From positions 1,922,001 through 1,986,000 of the forward strand of contig NZ_CP079105.1 in the NCBI RefSeq assembly GCF_019285775.1: DNA of 64,000 nt, written 5' to 3'. Shown in pieces: positions 44,081 to 54,649 of the stretch. The notes below the pieces were generated by a model. That model did not search any database, was not told the origin of the DNA, and was given only the letters and a program-made list of their open reading frames with translations. The stretch's first letter is position 1. Each line of letters begins with the position of its first letter. Source of the DNA: Skermania piniformis. Its GTDB lineage: Bacteria > Actinomycetota > Actinomycetes > Mycobacteriales > Mycobacteriaceae. The position numbers and the translations under genes are program-made.

Positions 44081-45243
44081 TGACCGCAGTATTGGCCGGA
44101 CGTGCCGCCGAAGCCGTGTCCGGAGCGCAGGATCTACTCACCCGACGCCTCGGCGCGCCGGTCGGCCTCACCGACCCGGTCGAGCTGGGCGTCGGCCGGA
44201 CCACCGTGCTTCGGGTCCGGGTGATGGATGGGGCGTTCGCGCTGCCCCGCACGGTCATCGTGAAACAGGTTTCCGACACGATGCCGGATCCGCGTGACAC
44301 GCCTGCCCGGTCGGCTTTTCTGCGCGCATCTGCCGAGTCGGCTTTTCTGCGCGAGACGGCGTCGTACCTGTTCGCCAACGCATTACCGAAAGCGCAGCGG
44401 CCCGGCCCGGACTTGCTCGCGCACGACGTCGAATCTCGGCTGCTCATCCTCACCGATCTGGGCGAGCAGGACCGACTGTCCCGGCTGCTGCGTACCTCCG
44501 ACGAACGCGTGGTGGCGAATCTGCTGATGGCATACGCGCAAGCGCTGGGCCGACTACATGCGGCTACGGTCGGTCGTGAGGCCGATTTCGCCGCGTTGTT
44601 GCGCCGAGTGGGTGCGCGGCACCGGATCGGTGACCTTGCACAGCAAGCTCAGCTTGCCCTTGCCGAACTGCCCGGCGCCTTGCACCGAACGTTGGGGGTG
44701 AGCGTGCCCGACTCGGTGACCGATGCGGTCGGCACGGCGATGCACCTGTTCGACGGTGGTCGGTTCCGCGCGTTCAGCCCGTTCGATCTGTGCCCGGAGA
44801 ACGTGATCGTCAACGACGACGGGGTCCGCTTCCTCGACTACGAGTGGGGTGGTTACCGGGACGCCATGCTCGACCTGAGTTATGCGTTCGTTCCCTATCC
44901 CCGATGCCTGTGCGACCACCGGCTCGGAACCGACCGGGCGCAGGCGATGATCGAGGCCTGGCGCGCAGAGGTGGTCGGTGCGTGGCCCGAGCTGGCCGAC
45001 GACCACCTGCTCGCCGTCAAGGTCCTCCAGGCCCGACTGGCCTGGGTCTGGCTGTCCACCCATTGGCTGTTATCGGCCGACGACGAGCAGGTCGCGGATG
45101 TCCGCGGGCATTCGCTGTCGATACCCCGGTCGACGGCGATGGTCGAGCGCTGGTCGACCTTGGCGACCGAAGCGTCCCGAACCGGAGCGGTGTCCCTGGC
45201 TGCGTTCGCGTTGTCGGTGGTCGAGGCATTCACGATTCTGTGA
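44080..45243 (+). CDS. Aminoglycoside phosphotransferase-fold kinase-like protein
   Basis: A 387-residue protein of the APH/choline kinase superfamily. Seen features are a nucleotide-binding Lys in VIVKQ (Lys62), an early acidic helix (FLRETASYLF, Glu91), the catalytic loop FSPFDLCPENVIV with Asp236 and Asn241, and the metal-binding Asp253 in FLDYEWGG. The usual HGD is replaced by PFD, so the exact activity is uncertain. Relatives phosphorylate small molecules such as antibiotics, homoserine or maltose. No transport or resistance partner is adjacent. Confidence 0.75.
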   Translation: MTAVLAGRAAEAVSGAQDLLTRRLGAPVGLTDPVELGVGRTTVLRVRVMDGAFALPRTVIVKQVSDTMPDPRDTPARSAFLRASAESAFLRETASYLFANALPKAQRPGPDLLAHDVESRLLILTDLGEQDRLSRLLRTSDERVVANLLMAYAQALGRLHAATVGREADFAALLRRVGARHRIGDLAQQAQLALAELPGALHRTLGVSVPDSVTDAVGTAMHLFDGGRFRAFSPFDLCPENVIVNDDGVRFLDYEWGGYRDAMLDLSYAFVPYPRCLCDHRLGTDRAQAMIEAWRAEVVGAWPELADDHLLAVKVLQARLAWVWLSTHWLLSADDEQVADVRGHSLSIPRSTAMVERWSTLATEASRTGAVSLAAFALSVVEAFTIL

Positions 45244-45316
45244 GCCGGCATCGGATTCGGTGAGCGGGCGCGGTACAGCACATAGCCGGCGATCGACGTG
45301 TGTCGTACCCGGTCGG

Positions 45317-45330
45317 TAGGTTCGACCGGG
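45317..45330 (+). promoter_or_regulatory. Leaderless promoter -10 (TAGGTT) of rarA
   Basis: TAGGTT at 45317-45322 ends seven bases before the GTG at 45330. It lies downstream of the GTG at 45300, which argues against the longer start. Confidence 0.5.
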
Positions 45331-46682
45331 TGACCGACGGTTTGTTCGAGGTATTCGAGGACGTCCCGACGGCGACCGAGTTTCAGCCGGCTACCGGGTC
45401 GCCGCTCGCGGTGCGCATGCGGCCGGCCACGTTGTCCGAGGTGGTCGGACAGGACCACCTGCTCGGGCCCGGTTCACCCCTGCGCCGAATGGTCGAGGGC
45501 TCGGGTGCGGCCTCGGTGTTGCTCTACGGCCCGCCCGGCACCGGCAAGACGACGTTGGCCTCGCTGCTGTCCCAGGCGACCGGGCGCCGGTTCGAGGCAT
45601 TGTCGGCGTTGTCGGCCGGAGTCAAAGAAGTGCGAGCGGTGATCGATCTGGCTCGTCGCCGCCTCGCTGCAGCGGGCGGCGGCGCGGGACAGCAGACCGT
45701 ACTGTTCATCGACGAGATCCACCGGTTCTCCAAGACCCAGCAGGATGCCCTGCTGGCTGCGGTGGAGAACCGGATCGTGCTGCTGGTCGGCGCTACCACC
45801 GAAAACCCGTCGTTTTCGGTGGTGTCACCGCTGTTGTCCCGCTCACTGGTGCTGCAGCTACGGCCGTTGACCGACGACGACATCCGCACGGTGCTCGATC
45901 GCGCTCTGACCGACCCGCGCGGCCTGGCCGGCAGTCGGACACTCACCGAGGATGCCGCGACCCATCTGGTGGCCATCGCCGCCGGCGATGCCCGGCGTGC
46001 CCTCACTGCGCTGGAAGCCGCAGCCGACGCCGCGCCCGACCCCGAGATCAGCCTGGCGCTGGTCGAGGCGAGCGTCGACCGGGCGGCGGTGCGTTACGAC
46101 CGTGCGGGCGACCAGCACTACGACGTGATCAGCGCGTTCATCAAGTCGATCCGGGGCTCCGACGTGGACGCTGCGGTGCATTACCTGGCCCGGATGCTGG
46201 CTGCCGGAGAGGACCCGCGGTTCATCGCCCGGCGGCTCGTGGTCCACGCCAGCGAGGACGTCGGGATGGCTGATCCGAGCGCGCTCCTGATCGCCACGGC
46301 GGCGGCGCAGGCGGTACAGCTGATCGGTCTTCCCGAGGCTCGGCTTGCCTTGACCCAGGCCACGATCCACCTGGCAACCGCGCCGAAGTCGAATGCAGTG
46401 GTGACGGCGATCGGTGCCGCGACGGCGGATATCGGCGCGGGGAAGGCCGGCCAGGTGCCGCCGCATCTGCGCGACGGCCACTATTCCGGTGCGGCTCGGC
46501 TGGGGAATGCGGTCGGCTATCGCTACCCGCACGACGACCCGGACGGTCTGGTATCCCAGCAGTACCCACCGGACGAACTGGTCGGCACCGACTACTACGC
46601 GCCGACCGAACGTGGCAATGAACGCGAGATCGGTAACCGGGTGGCCAAACTCCGCCGAATCCTGCGCCAGCGCGCGGACTGA
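45330..46682 (+). CDS. rarA: Replication-associated recombination protein A (RarA/MgsA)
   Basis: Hexameric AAA+ ATPase acting at stalled replication forks; related to eukaryotic WRNIP1. The 450-residue protein has [15 protein letters not shown], Walker [13 protein letters not shown], Walker [19 protein letters not shown], the sensor GATTENPSF, and the C-terminal tetramerisation region with [23 protein letters not shown] and [10 protein letters not shown]. The GTG at 45330 matches the length of homologue Rv2559c and sits behind a -10 hexamer. Confidence 0.94.
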   Translation: MTDGLFEVFEDVPTATEFQPATGSPLAVRMRPATLSEVVGQDHLLGPGSPLRRMVEGSGAASVLLYGPPGTGKTTLASLLSQATGRRFEALSALSAGVKEVRAVIDLARRRLAAAGGGAGQQTVLFIDEIHRFSKTQQDALLAAVENRIVLLVGATTENPSFSVVSPLLSRSLVLQLRPLTDDDIRTVLDRALTDPRGLAGSRTLTEDAATHLVAIAAGDARRALTALEAAADAAPDPEISLALVEASVDRAAVRYDRAGDQHYDVISAFIKSIRGSDVDAAVHYLARMLAAGEDPRFIARRLVVHASEDVGMADPSALLIATAAAQAVQLIGLPEARLALTQATIHLATAPKSNAVVTAIGAATADIGAGKAGQVPPHLRDGHYSGAARLGNAVGYRYPHDDPDGLVSQQYPPDELVGTDYYAPTERGNEREIGNRVAKLRRILRQRAD

Positions 46683-46763
46683 GCGGCAACCACCTGCGCC
46701 CGCGGGGAGCCGTAGCTACCATCGACAGCAGCGACCGTGTCGACCACTGCTGAAGGATTCATT

Positions 46764-47030
46764 GTGCGGAAACTTGTTGCTGCAGGATTGCTATCGGCTG
46801 CGCTCATCGTTCCGGCGGTCACGGTTTCGGCACCGCTCGCCGCCGCGGACCCGGTAGCCGAGTATCGGGTTCCGGTTCTCGAAGTCGATCCATATCTCCT
46901 GGCCCAGACGATTGCCAACATCTCCGGGGCACTGTTCACGCCGCAGAGCGCCGAGTTCGTGGGGTCGATCGGTGCCGCGGTTGGCGGTCCGATTCTGGAC
47001 TTCACTGCAGATTTGCTGCAGCCTCGCTGA
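46764..47030 (+). CDS. Small exported protein of unknown function
   Basis: An 88-residue protein with a clean signal peptide (RKLVAAGLLSAALIVPAVTV then APLAAADP), leaving a mature chain of about 58 residues that is mildly acidic, lacks cysteines and could form two helices. AAGGA lies six bases before the GTG at 46764; an upstream GTG at 46737 in the same frame has none. A TACCAT hexamer some 45 bases upstream could be its -10. No family recognised. Confidence 0.55.
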   Translation: MRKLVAAGLLSAALIVPAVTVSAPLAAADPVAEYRVPVLEVDPYLLAQTIANISGALFTPQSAEFVGSIGAAVGGPILDFTADLLQPR

Positions 47031-47060
47031 CTGTGCGCAGGGCTCGGCGCACCGGGCCGG

Positions 47061-47074
47061 TAGAGTCGGTGCAG
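47061..47074 (+). promoter_or_regulatory. Leaderless promoter -10 (TAGAGT) of the phosphoesterase gene
   Basis: TAGAGT (47061-47066) ends seven bases before the GTG at 47074, without a ribosome-binding site between. Confidence 0.5.
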
Positions 47075-48255
47075 TGACCGGTTCCGAGACCGTGCCGGAC
47101 GCTGCGCCCGCGCGGTCGAGTATCGGCGCCCTGGTGCGGCGTGGTCTGGTCGTCGGCACGATCCTCCTGCTGTTGGCGGGCCTGCCGGGATGGACACTCT
47201 TAGCCGCCGGCGCCGACTGGCCGCGAGCGGTGGTTGTCGTCGGCGGCCTGATCTTCGCGGCTGCGGCCGCCGCTCCGATTGCCCTGTTTTCCGGGCTCGG
47301 GCGCCGCTCCGATCGCCTCATGGCCCTCGGGACGACGGTGCTCGGCGTGCTGTGGGTGTTGTTCGTCTGGTCGGTACTCGGTCAGCTGCTGGGTCTCGCG
47401 ATGCTGCTGATCGGGATCGACAACCCGATCCGCGCGCGAGTCGTCGCGAGCGTCGTGGTCGCTGTCTCGGCGCTGCTGCTGGGCTGGGGTTTCGTGGCGG
47501 CGATGCGGGTGCCGCAGGTGGTCCGGCGCGATGTTGTTCTGGATCGGCTCGGCCGGCGGCTGGACGGTCTGCAGGTCGCGCTGATCACCGACACCCATTT
47601 CGGGCCGATCAACCGGGCCCGCTGGTCGGCCGGCGTGGTGGCGAAGCTGAATCAGCTGGACGCCGACATCGTCTGCCATCTCGGTGACATCGCCGACGGC
47701 GCGGTCGGCCGGCGGCAGCCGCAGGCGGCGCCGCTGGCCGACGTCCGGGCACGGTTGGCTCGGGTGTACGTAACCGGCAATCACGAATACTTTTCCGATG
47801 CCCAGGACTGGCTCGACTACATGGCCGAGATCGGCTGGACGCCGCTGCACAATCGGCATCTGCTCGTCCGGCGGGGGGTCGACGGGCTGGTGATCGCCGG
47901 GATCGACGACGCCACCGCTGCCGGCAGTGGCGTGCCCGGACACGGGGCGAGCTTGGCCACGGCCCTTGCCGGCTCGCATCGGGATCTGCCGGTACTTCTC
48001 CTGGCCCACCAGCCGAAGCAGGTCGTCGCGGCCGCCGCAATAGGCATCGACCTGCAGGTTTCCGGCCACACCCACGGCGGCCAGATCTGGCCGTTCAACT
48101 TCCTGGTCCGGCTCGACCAACCGGTCGTACACGGCCTGAGCCGGCACGGCCCACGAACCCAGCTCTACACCAGCCGTGGTACCGGATTCTGGGGACCACC
48201 GTTCCGGATCTTCGCGCCCAGCGAGATCACGTTGCTCACCTTGCGCCGGCCGTAG
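47074..48255 (+). CDS. Membrane-bound metallophosphoesterase (YkuE-like)
   Basis: A 393-residue protein with about four N-terminal membrane helices (residues 23-150) and a calcineurin-like phosphoesterase domain. The dinuclear metal site is complete: ITDTHFGP, HLGDIAD, VTGNHEYF, and the late SGHTHGGQIWPF. The YkuE-type HTHGGQ signature suggests a phosphodiesterase or phosphatase acting at the membrane, possibly on lipid intermediates. The start is the GTG at 47074 behind a -10 hexamer. The substrate is unknown. Confidence 0.85.
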   Translation: MTGSETVPDAAPARSSIGALVRRGLVVGTILLLLAGLPGWTLLAAGADWPRAVVVVGGLIFAAAAAAPIALFSGLGRRSDRLMALGTTVLGVLWVLFVWSVLGQLLGLAMLLIGIDNPIRARVVASVVVAVSALLLGWGFVAAMRVPQVVRRDVVLDRLGRRLDGLQVALITDTHFGPINRARWSAGVVAKLNQLDADIVCHLGDIADGAVGRRQPQAAPLADVRARLARVYVTGNHEYFSDAQDWLDYMAEIGWTPLHNRHLLVRRGVDGLVIAGIDDATAAGSGVPGHGASLATALAGSHRDLPVLLLAHQPKQVVAAAAIGIDLQVSGHTHGGQIWPFNFLVRLDQPVVHGLSRHGPRTQLYTSRGTGFWGPPFRIFAPSEITLLTLRRP

Positions 48256-48319
48256 CAACCGCCGACCGACGTGGTCGCCATTGCGGCGCCACCCCGGAAA
48301 TCCGACCGCCGAACCCTTG

Positions 48320-48334
48320 TAACCTGAACCTCCG
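48320..48334 (+). promoter_or_regulatory. Candidate leaderless -10 (TAACCT) of alaS
   Basis: TAACCT (48320-48325) ends eight bases before the GTG at 48334. It may drive the alaS-ruvX-mltG-aroE unit. Confidence 0.45.
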
Positions 48335-50994
48335 TGCAGACCCACGACATCCGGCGGCGTTTCCTGGACCACTTCATCCGGGCCGGGCACACCGAGGTGC
48401 CCAGCGCCTCGCTGGTCCTGGACGACCCCAACCTGCTGTTCGTCAACGCCGGAATGGTGCAGTTCGTGCCGTACTTCCTCGGCCAGCGGACGCCGCCCTG
48501 GGACCGAGCGACCAGCGTGCAGAAGGTGGTCCGCACGCTCGACATCGAAAATGTCGGGATCACCACCCGGCACAACACCTTCTTCCAGATGGCGGGCAAC
48601 TTCAGCTTCGGCGACTACTTCAAGCGCGATGCCATCACCTACGCCTGGGAGCTGCTGACCGGCAGTGTCGCCGACGGTGGGTACGGGCTCGATCCCGAAC
48701 GGCTGTGGACGACGGCATACCTCGACGACGACGAGGCGATCACGCTGTGGCAGGAGGTCGCAGGCGTGCCGAGTGGGCGGATCCAGCGTCGCGGCATGGC
48801 CGACAACTATTGGTCGATGGGCATTCCGGGCCCGTGCGGCCCGTGCTCGGAGATCTATTACGACCGTGGTCCCGAATTCGGCCGCGACGGCGGGCCGGAG
48901 GCGGACGAAGACCGCTATGTCGAGATCTGGAATCTCGTGTTCATGCAGAACGAGCGGGGGGCCGGGCGGGGCAAGGACGATTTCGAGATCCTGCGTCCGT
49001 TGCCGCGGCGCAACATCGACACCGGGATGGGGGTCGAGCGGATCGCGATGGTGTTGCAGGGGGTCGACAACGTCTACGAGACCGACCTGGTACGTCCGGT
49101 GATCGTCGAGGCCGAGCGGCTCACCGGTCGCCGTTACGGCAGCGACCACGGCGCCGACATCCAGTTCCGGGTGATCGCCGACCACGCCCGCACCGCCGCC
49201 ATGCTGATCTCCGACGGCGTGAATCCGGGTAACGACGGTCGCGGGTACGTGCTGCGGCGGTTGCTCCGGCGGATCGTTCGATCGGCGACCTTGCTCGGCG
49301 CGACCCAGCCGACGATGGACCGCTTCATGACCGTGGTCCGTGACGAGATGGCCGAGTCCTACCCGGTGCTGCGGACCGATTTCGAGCGGATCGAGAACGT
49401 CGCGGTGGGCGAGGAGACAGCCTTCCGCCGAACATTGGACTCGGGCTCGAAGCTGTTCGCGGTGGCCCGCGACAGCGTGGTCGCCGCGGGCGGGAGTCGG
49501 ATCAGCGGTGACGACGCGTTTGCGTTGCACGACACCTACGGTTTTCCGATCGATCTGACCTTGGAGATGGCCGGTGAGGCCGGTCTGGCAGTCGACGAAG
49601 CGGGCTTCCGCGAGCTGATGTCGCAACAGCGCCGGCGGGCCAAGGAGGACGCGCAGGCGCGCAAGCAGAGCCACGCCGACTTGTCGGTGTATCGGGAGTT
49701 CCTCGACGGGGTGCCCACCGAGTTCACCGGCTACACCGAACTGAACACCGACGCGCGGGTGCTGGCGTTGATCGTCGGCGGGGTGCGGATTCCCACGGCG
49801 GAGGCCGGCGCCGACGTCGAGGTGATCCTCGACCGGAGCCCGCTCTACGCCGAGTCCGGCGGTCAGATCGCCGACCACGGCCGGCTCGCCGCGGCCGGGC
49901 TGCGGGTTCGGGTGAACGACGTGCAGAAGATCGCCAAGTCGCTCTGGGTGCATCGGGTCACGATCGAGGAGGGGCAGCTCACCGAGGGGGACGTGGTCAC
50001 CGCCGAGGTCGATCCGGCCTGGCGCGCCGGTGCTACCCAGGGACACTCGGGCACCCACCTGGTGCATGCCGCGCTGCGTCAGGTGCTCGGGTCGAACGCG
50101 ACTCAAGCCGGCTCGTTGAACAAGCCGGGCTACCTGCGGTTCGACTTCAACTGGCAGGGCGGGTTGTCGGCAGCTCAGCTGGCCGAGCTGGAGGCGGTGA
50201 CCAACGACGCGGTCGATGCCGACCACGCAGTGAACAGTTTTGTCACCGACAAGGACAGTGCGTTGCGCATGGGTGCGCTTGCGTTGTTCGGGGAGAACTA
50301 TCCCGACGAGGTTCGCGTGGTCGAGATCGGCGGACCGTTCTCGATGGAGCTGTGCGGTGGCACGCACGTAACCCATTCGGCGCAGATCGGCCCGGTGACG
50401 CTGCTCGGCGAGCAGTCGGTGGGCTCCGGGGTGCGCCGGGTCGAGGCATTCGTCGGTCTCGATTCCTACCGCTATCTGGCGAAGGAACGCGCACTGCTGG
50501 CCGGGATTGCGTCTTCGCTGAAAGTGCCCGGTGATCAGGTGCCGGCCCGGATCGAGCAGCTGGTCGAGCGGCTGCGGGTGGCGGAAAAGGAACTGGAGCG
50601 GGTCCGCGCTGCCGCCGCCGCGTCTGCGGCCGGTGACTATGCCGCGCGCGCGGAGCGCGTCGGTCCGGTCGCGCTGGTTGCCGAGCGGGTGCCGGATGGG
50701 ATACCCGCCGGTGACCTGCGGACGTTGGCGATCGATATCCGAGGTCGGCTCGGATCCCAGCCCGCGGTTGTGGTGCTGCTCGGTTCGGTCGACGGCAAGG
50801 TGCCGTTCGTCGTGGCCGCCAACCCCGCCGCCCAGCAATCCGGGTTTGCTGCCGGGACGCTTATCCGATCATTCGCGTCGGCAGTCGGTGGTCGCGGAGG
50901 CGGAAAGCCGGATCTGGCACAGGGCGCGGGGAATGACCCGGCCGGAATTCCGGCGGCACTGGCTGCCGCACGCGCCGCGGTCGCCGCAGGATGA
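48334..50994 (+). CDS. alaS: Alanyl-tRNA synthetase
   Basis: Charges tRNA-Ala and edits mischarged Ser and Gly. The 886-residue enzyme starts [20 protein letters not shown], has motif 2 region [18 protein letters not shown], the editing domain with [14 protein letters not shown] (zinc ligands) and CGGTHV, and the C-terminal DHHA1 domain ending in [15 protein letters not shown]. It is complete. The stop overlaps ruvX, so translation is coupled. Confidence 0.98.
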   Translation: MQTHDIRRRFLDHFIRAGHTEVPSASLVLDDPNLLFVNAGMVQFVPYFLGQRTPPWDRATSVQKVVRTLDIENVGITTRHNTFFQMAGNFSFGDYFKRDAITYAWELLTGSVADGGYGLDPERLWTTAYLDDDEAITLWQEVAGVPSGRIQRRGMADNYWSMGIPGPCGPCSEIYYDRGPEFGRDGGPEADEDRYVEIWNLVFMQNERGAGRGKDDFEILRPLPRRNIDTGMGVERIAMVLQGVDNVYETDLVRPVIVEAERLTGRRYGSDHGADIQFRVIADHARTAAMLISDGVNPGNDGRGYVLRRLLRRIVRSATLLGATQPTMDRFMTVVRDEMAESYPVLRTDFERIENVAVGEETAFRRTLDSGSKLFAVARDSVVAAGGSRISGDDAFALHDTYGFPIDLTLEMAGEAGLAVDEAGFRELMSQQRRRAKEDAQARKQSHADLSVYREFLDGVPTEFTGYTELNTDARVLALIVGGVRIPTAEAGADVEVILDRSPLYAESGGQIADHGRLAAAGLRVRVNDVQKIAKSLWVHRVTIEEGQLTEGDVVTAEVDPAWRAGATQGHSGTHLVHAALRQVLGSNATQAGSLNKPGYLRFDFNWQGGLSAAQLAELEAVTNDAVDADHAVNSFVTDKDSALRMGALALFGENYPDEVRVVEIGGPFSMELCGGTHVTHSAQIGPVTLLGEQSVGSGVRRVEAFVGLDSYRYLAKERALLAGIASSLKVPGDQVPARIEQLVERLRVAEKELERVRAAAAASAAGDYAARAERVGPVALVAERVPDGIPAGDLRTLAIDIRGRLGSQPAVVVLLGSVDGKVPFVVAANPAAQQSGFAAGTLIRSFASAVGGRGGGKPDLAQGAGNDPAGIPAALAAARAAVAAG

Positions 50995-51503
50995 TCGTCG
51001 GTCCGGACCACCCGGACGGCGCCGATCCGGGGCGCGGCCGCCGGATCGGGATCGACGTCGGCACGGTGCGGATCGGGGTCGCCGTCAGCGATCCGGACGC
51101 GATCTTGGCTACCCCGGTCGAGACCGTCACGCGATCTGTTCGTGATTCTTCCGATATCGACCGCATCGCGACCTTGGTGCGGGAGTATGAAGCCGTCGAA
51201 GTCGTGGTCGGGCTCCCTCGGACGTTGCGCGGCGAACACGGACCATCCGCCCAGGCGGCGGTTTCGTTCGCCGGCGAGTTGGGTCGGCGTCTGTCGGTCC
51301 CGGTGCGGCTGTCGGATGAACGGCTGACTACGGTGTCAGCAGCCCGCGCCCTGCGGGCCGGCGGGCTACGCGCGAAAGGTCAGCGGAAAGTGATCGACCA
51401 GGCAGCTGCGGTGTCGATCTTGCAAGGATGGTTGGATCAGCGCAGTTCGGCGTCGGGGCCCACTCGTCGATGGCACTCGCCGCAGTCAGGGGATGAGCAG
51501 TGA
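50991..51503 (+). CDS. ruvX: Putative pre-16S rRNA nuclease YqgF/RuvX
   Basis: RNase H-fold protein that matures the 16S rRNA 5' end, also called a Holliday junction resolvase homologue. The 170-residue protein has [15 protein letters not shown] with the first catalytic Asp, [21 protein letters not shown] with the Glu, and [13 protein letters not shown] with the last Asp. The N-terminus has a short extra basic segment. It overlaps alaS and mltG by four bases each. Confidence 0.93.
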   Translation: MIVGPDHPDGADPGRGRRIGIDVGTVRIGVAVSDPDAILATPVETVTRSVRDSSDIDRIATLVREYEAVEVVVGLPRTLRGEHGPSAQAAVSFAGELGRRLSVPVRLSDERLTTVSAARALRAGGLRAKGQRKVIDQAAAVSILQGWLDQRSSASGPTRRWHSPQSGDEQ

Positions 51504-53227
51504 CCAACGGTTGGACACCGACCGATCGACAGGATCCCGGCCGCACCATGGGTCGGGCCCATGATCCGGACTCCTACCCGCCCGGATCCACGCCTCCTGG
51601 AGAGCCGGGCTCCGGCGCGTCGCCGCCGCACGAGGATCAGCCCGGGTACGAGCATCAACCCGGGTACGAGCATCAACCTGAATACGACCGGCACCCCGAG
51701 TACCGACCGCCGGAGTACGGCCCCGACTACGGCGGACAACCGGACTATGGTGCGCAACCGCACTACGGAGCACAACCGGACTATCCCTCGTATCCCGAGT
51801 ACGAAGAGCCGGCCGGCTACCGTGAGCACGGCGGCTACGCCGAACGGCCCGATTACGGGCCCGGTTATCCGGACCAGCCGGGCTATCCCGAGCATTCGGG
51901 TTACCACCAGCCCTATCTCGGCGACCAGCACCCCCGATACGAAGAGTCGCCGCCGGACCATCGGCCCGGCCAGCCGGCCTACCTGCCGCCGGGCCAAGCG
52001 TTTGCGGCGGATTCGGCGGAGGACGAGTCGTCGCGCCGGGCTGTGCTGCTCACTCCGGGCGCCGCGGCCCGACGGCAACGCAGCCGGGTGATCCTGTCGT
52101 TGGCCGCGACATTCGCCGTACTGATCGTCGCCGCGGTGGGTTTCATGATCTACAAGGGCAATCAGACTCCGCCCGTGGCCGCCGACTTCACCGGGCCGCC
52201 GGGAGATCCGGTGATCATCCAGGTTCGCCCCGGCGACGACGCCTCGGCGATCGCCGAAGAGATGGCACAAAAAGGAGTCACCGCCAGTTCCGCCGCGTTC
52301 TACGAGGCAGCGGTGAAGGTCGAGGCGATGAACAACCTGCAGCCCGGCTTCTTCTCGGTGCCGACCAACGTGCCGGCCGCCGACGCGGTCGCCGCGATGA
52401 CCGACGAGAAAAACCGCGTCGGGCACGTGATCTTGTCCGAGGGACGGCAGCTGCACGACTCCAAGGACGTCAATACCGGCGCGGTCAAGGAAGGCATCTA
52501 CCGCAAGATCGCGTCGGCCAGCTGTATCGGACCGGCCGATGCCGAAAAATGCGTCGGCTACGACGACCTGAACCAGGCCGGCGCCGGCGATCCGGCGCAG
52601 CTCGGGGTGCCGGCCTGGGCGATCGACGCGGTACGCAAAGTGCCCGACCGGACGCGGCAGCTGGAAGGCCTGATCGCGGCCGGCAGCCTCGACTTCGATC
52701 CCACCGCCACGCCGACCGAGATCTTGCGACAGCTGGTCAGCACCAGCGCCACCAGCTACGAGCAGACGGGGATCGAGACCGCCGGTGCCGGGGTGAATCT
52801 CACCCCGTACGAGATGCTCACCGCGGCGTCACTGGTCGAGCGGGAGTCGCTGCCGGCGGACTTCCCCAAGGTTGCCCGAGTAGTGCTGAATCGGCTCAAG
52901 GCGAATCAACCGCTGCAGTTCGACTCGACCGTGAACTATTCCTTGGACGAGACCGAGGTGGCGACTACCGACGCGGACCGGGAAAAGGTCACGCCGTGGA
53001 ACACCTACGCCAAGTCGGGTCTGCCGGCAACGCCGATCTCGTCGCCCAGCATCGAAGCACTCGAGGCGGTCGAGCACCCGGAGCCGGGCAACTGGCTTTA
53101 TTTCGTCACGGTGGACAAAGAAGGCACCACGCTGTTCACCGCCGATTACGAAGAACACTTGACGAACATCGAGAAGGCGAAGCAGAGCGGCATTCTCGAC
53201 CAGGGACGAGCAGATCAGCCCCGGTGA
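51500..53227 (+). CDS. mltG: Endolytic murein transglycosylase MltG
   Basis: Cuts nascent glycan strands in the periplasmic space and helps set peptidoglycan length. The 575-residue protein has a cytoplasmic Pro/Tyr/Gly/His-rich arm of about 190 residues made of short degenerate repeats such as [16 protein letters not shown], one membrane helix (about 196-218) and the YceG domain with the catalytic Glu in AASLVERES, followed by VLNRL and QFDSTVNY. The long tyrosine-rich arm is typical of some mycolic-acid bacteria and may bind partners. GTG start overlapping ruvX (GTGA). Confidence 0.92.
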   Translation: MTNGWTPTDRQDPGRTMGRAHDPDSYPPGSTPPGEPGSGASPPHEDQPGYEHQPGYEHQPEYDRHPEYRPPEYGPDYGGQPDYGAQPHYGAQPDYPSYPEYEEPAGYREHGGYAERPDYGPGYPDQPGYPEHSGYHQPYLGDQHPRYEESPPDHRPGQPAYLPPGQAFAADSAEDESSRRAVLLTPGAAARRQRSRVILSLAATFAVLIVAAVGFMIYKGNQTPPVAADFTGPPGDPVIIQVRPGDDASAIAEEMAQKGVTASSAAFYEAAVKVEAMNNLQPGFFSVPTNVPAADAVAAMTDEKNRVGHVILSEGRQLHDSKDVNTGAVKEGIYRKIASASCIGPADAEKCVGYDDLNQAGAGDPAQLGVPAWAIDAVRKVPDRTRQLEGLIAAGSLDFDPTATPTEILRQLVSTSATSYEQTGIETAGAGVNLTPYEMLTAASLVERESLPADFPKVARVVLNRLKANQPLQFDSTVNYSLDETEVATTDADREKVTPWNTYAKSGLPATPISSPSIEALEAVEHPEPGNWLYFVTVDKEGTTLFTADYEEHLTNIEKAKQSGILDQGRADQPR

Positions 53228-53253
53228 CGACGGCGGTATGACAGCGGCTGACC

Positions 53254-54102
53254 ATGCCTAGAGCGGCGGTGCTCGGCAGCCCGATAACGCACTCGCGTTC
53301 GCCCCGGTTGCACCTGGCCGCCTACCGCGCGCTCGGCCTGACGGACTGGACCTACGAGCGGATCGAGTGCTCCGCGGAACGGCTACCCGACCTGGTGGCC
53401 GGGCTCGGCTCGGAGTGGGTCGGCCTGTCGGTCACGATGCCGGGCAAGTCGGCTGCCCTGGCCGTGGCGGCCGAGCGCAGCGCCCGAGCCGGCCTGGTCG
53501 GCTCGGCGAACACGTTGGTGCGTACCGCTACCGGCTGGCGCGCGGACTGCACCGACGTGGACGGGGTACGGGATGCGTTGATCGGGGCCGGTGTCACCGA
53601 TCTGGCCGGTGCCGCAGCGGTCGTGCTCGGCGCCGGCGGGACGGCCCGTCCGGCGCTGCTCGCTCTGGCCGGTCTGGGTGCGGCGCAGGTGAGCCTGGTG
53701 GTTCGGGAGCCGGCACGTGCGGCGAGTGCGCGGGCGCTGGCGGCTCGACTCGGCATGGCGGTCGAGGTTGCCGGGTTCGACGGCGCCGGTGGGTTCGATC
53801 CCGCTACGGTGCGCGCCGTCTGTGCCGCCGCCCGGGTGGTGGTATCCACGGTTCCCGCGGGCGCTGCGGTGCCGATCGCAGCCGCGGTCGGCCCGACACC
53901 GACCCTGCTGGACGCGATCTACGATCCGTGGCCGACACCGCTGGCGAGTGCTGTCGAGGCGGCCGGAGGCCGGGTCGTGAGTGGCTTGGAGATGTTGCTG
54001 GCGCAGGCATACGGCCAGGTCGAGCAGTTCACCGGGCGGCCCGCCCCGCGTGCGGCGATGCGCGCCGCGCTCGACTCCCCGGCGCTCGATCCTCCGGGAT
54101 AG
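53254..54102 (+). CDS. aroE: Shikimate dehydrogenase
   Basis: Reduces 3-dehydroshikimate to shikimate with NADPH in aromatic amino acid synthesis. The 282-residue protein starts with LGSPITHSRSPRLHLAAY, has the catalytic Lys in SVTMPGKSAAL, GSANTLVR, the NADP-binding VVLGAGGTARPAL and the end motif SGLEMLLAQAYGQVEQFTG. The catalytic Asp lies in NTDVDG-like DCTDVDGV. It lies 26 bases after mltG. Confidence 0.94.
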   Translation: MPRAAVLGSPITHSRSPRLHLAAYRALGLTDWTYERIECSAERLPDLVAGLGSEWVGLSVTMPGKSAALAVAAERSARAGLVGSANTLVRTATGWRADCTDVDGVRDALIGAGVTDLAGAAAVVLGAGGTARPALLALAGLGAAQVSLVVREPARAASARALAARLGMAVEVAGFDGAGGFDPATVRAVCAAARVVVSTVPAGAAVPIAAAVGPTPTLLDAIYDPWPTPLASAVEAAGGRVVSGLEMLLAQAYGQVEQFTGRPAPRAAMRAALDSPALDPPG

Positions 54103-54184
54103 TTCCTGGGGATAGCCGTCGATCTATCCACAACCGATGGCCGCGCGCCGGGTCGGCGGCGGTGATCGGGCGCAGACTCGGCGC

Positions 54185-54613
54185 ATGACGTCGCTGCTCG
54201 CCTTCACCTGTCTGCTCGCGTGGTGCGCCTGGCTGTCCGCGATCGATCTGCGCGAGCATCGGTTACCGAATCCGGCGACCGCCGCCGGTGCCGTCGCGAT
54301 ACTGGGTTACGCCGCGAGCCAGGGCAGCCTCGGGGTGGCTGCGATCGGCGCGTTGCTGCTCGCCGGCTGTTATCTGGTCGTGCATCTGACCGCGCCGGCC
54401 GCACTCGGTGCGGGTGATGTCAAGCTCGCCGTCGGACTCGGTGCCGCGACCGCCCTCGGCGGCGCCCCGGCATGGGTGCTCGCGGCGCTGCTTGCGCCGG
54501 TGTTCACGGCGACGGCCGGGTTGATCGCGCTCGGTCGGGGGAGGCCCGGCCCGCTCGCGCATGGTCCGGCAATGTGTGCGGCGACGTTGACGGCCTTGGC
54601 GGTGGCCGGGTGA
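54185..54613 (+). CDS. Prepilin peptidase-like protein (A24 family, short form)
   Basis: A 142-residue integral membrane aspartic protease-like protein with four to five helices. Both catalytic Asp regions are visible: [10 protein letters not shown] near the start and [13 protein letters not shown] (GxGD). It lacks the N-terminal methylase domain of full PilD. M. tuberculosis has the same gene (Rv2551c) between aroE and aroC. No pilin gene is in this window, so its substrate may be a Flp/Tad-like pilin elsewhere. Start chosen at the first helix. Confidence 0.82.
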   Translation: MTSLLAFTCLLAWCAWLSAIDLREHRLPNPATAAGAVAILGYAASQGSLGVAAIGALLLAGCYLVVHLTAPAALGAGDVKLAVGLGAATALGGAPAWVLAALLAPVFTATAGLIALGRGRPGPLAHGPAMCAATLTALAVAG

Positions 54614-54649
54614 TCGGCCGGATCGCCGTCGCGTGGAAAGATGGCGGGC

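Noticed and set aside
44080-45243. The APH-fold gene as an aminoglycoside resistance gene
   Set aside because: The catalytic loop is non-canonical and the superfamily is broad; there is no resistance context, so a specific antibiotic activity is not supported.
47200-50838. A 1212-codon open frame on the minus strand opposite the phosphoesterase and alaS genes
   Set aside because: It is the antisense shadow of conserved genes; high GC at third positions keeps such frames open. Its His/Arg/Pro-rich translation has no family features.
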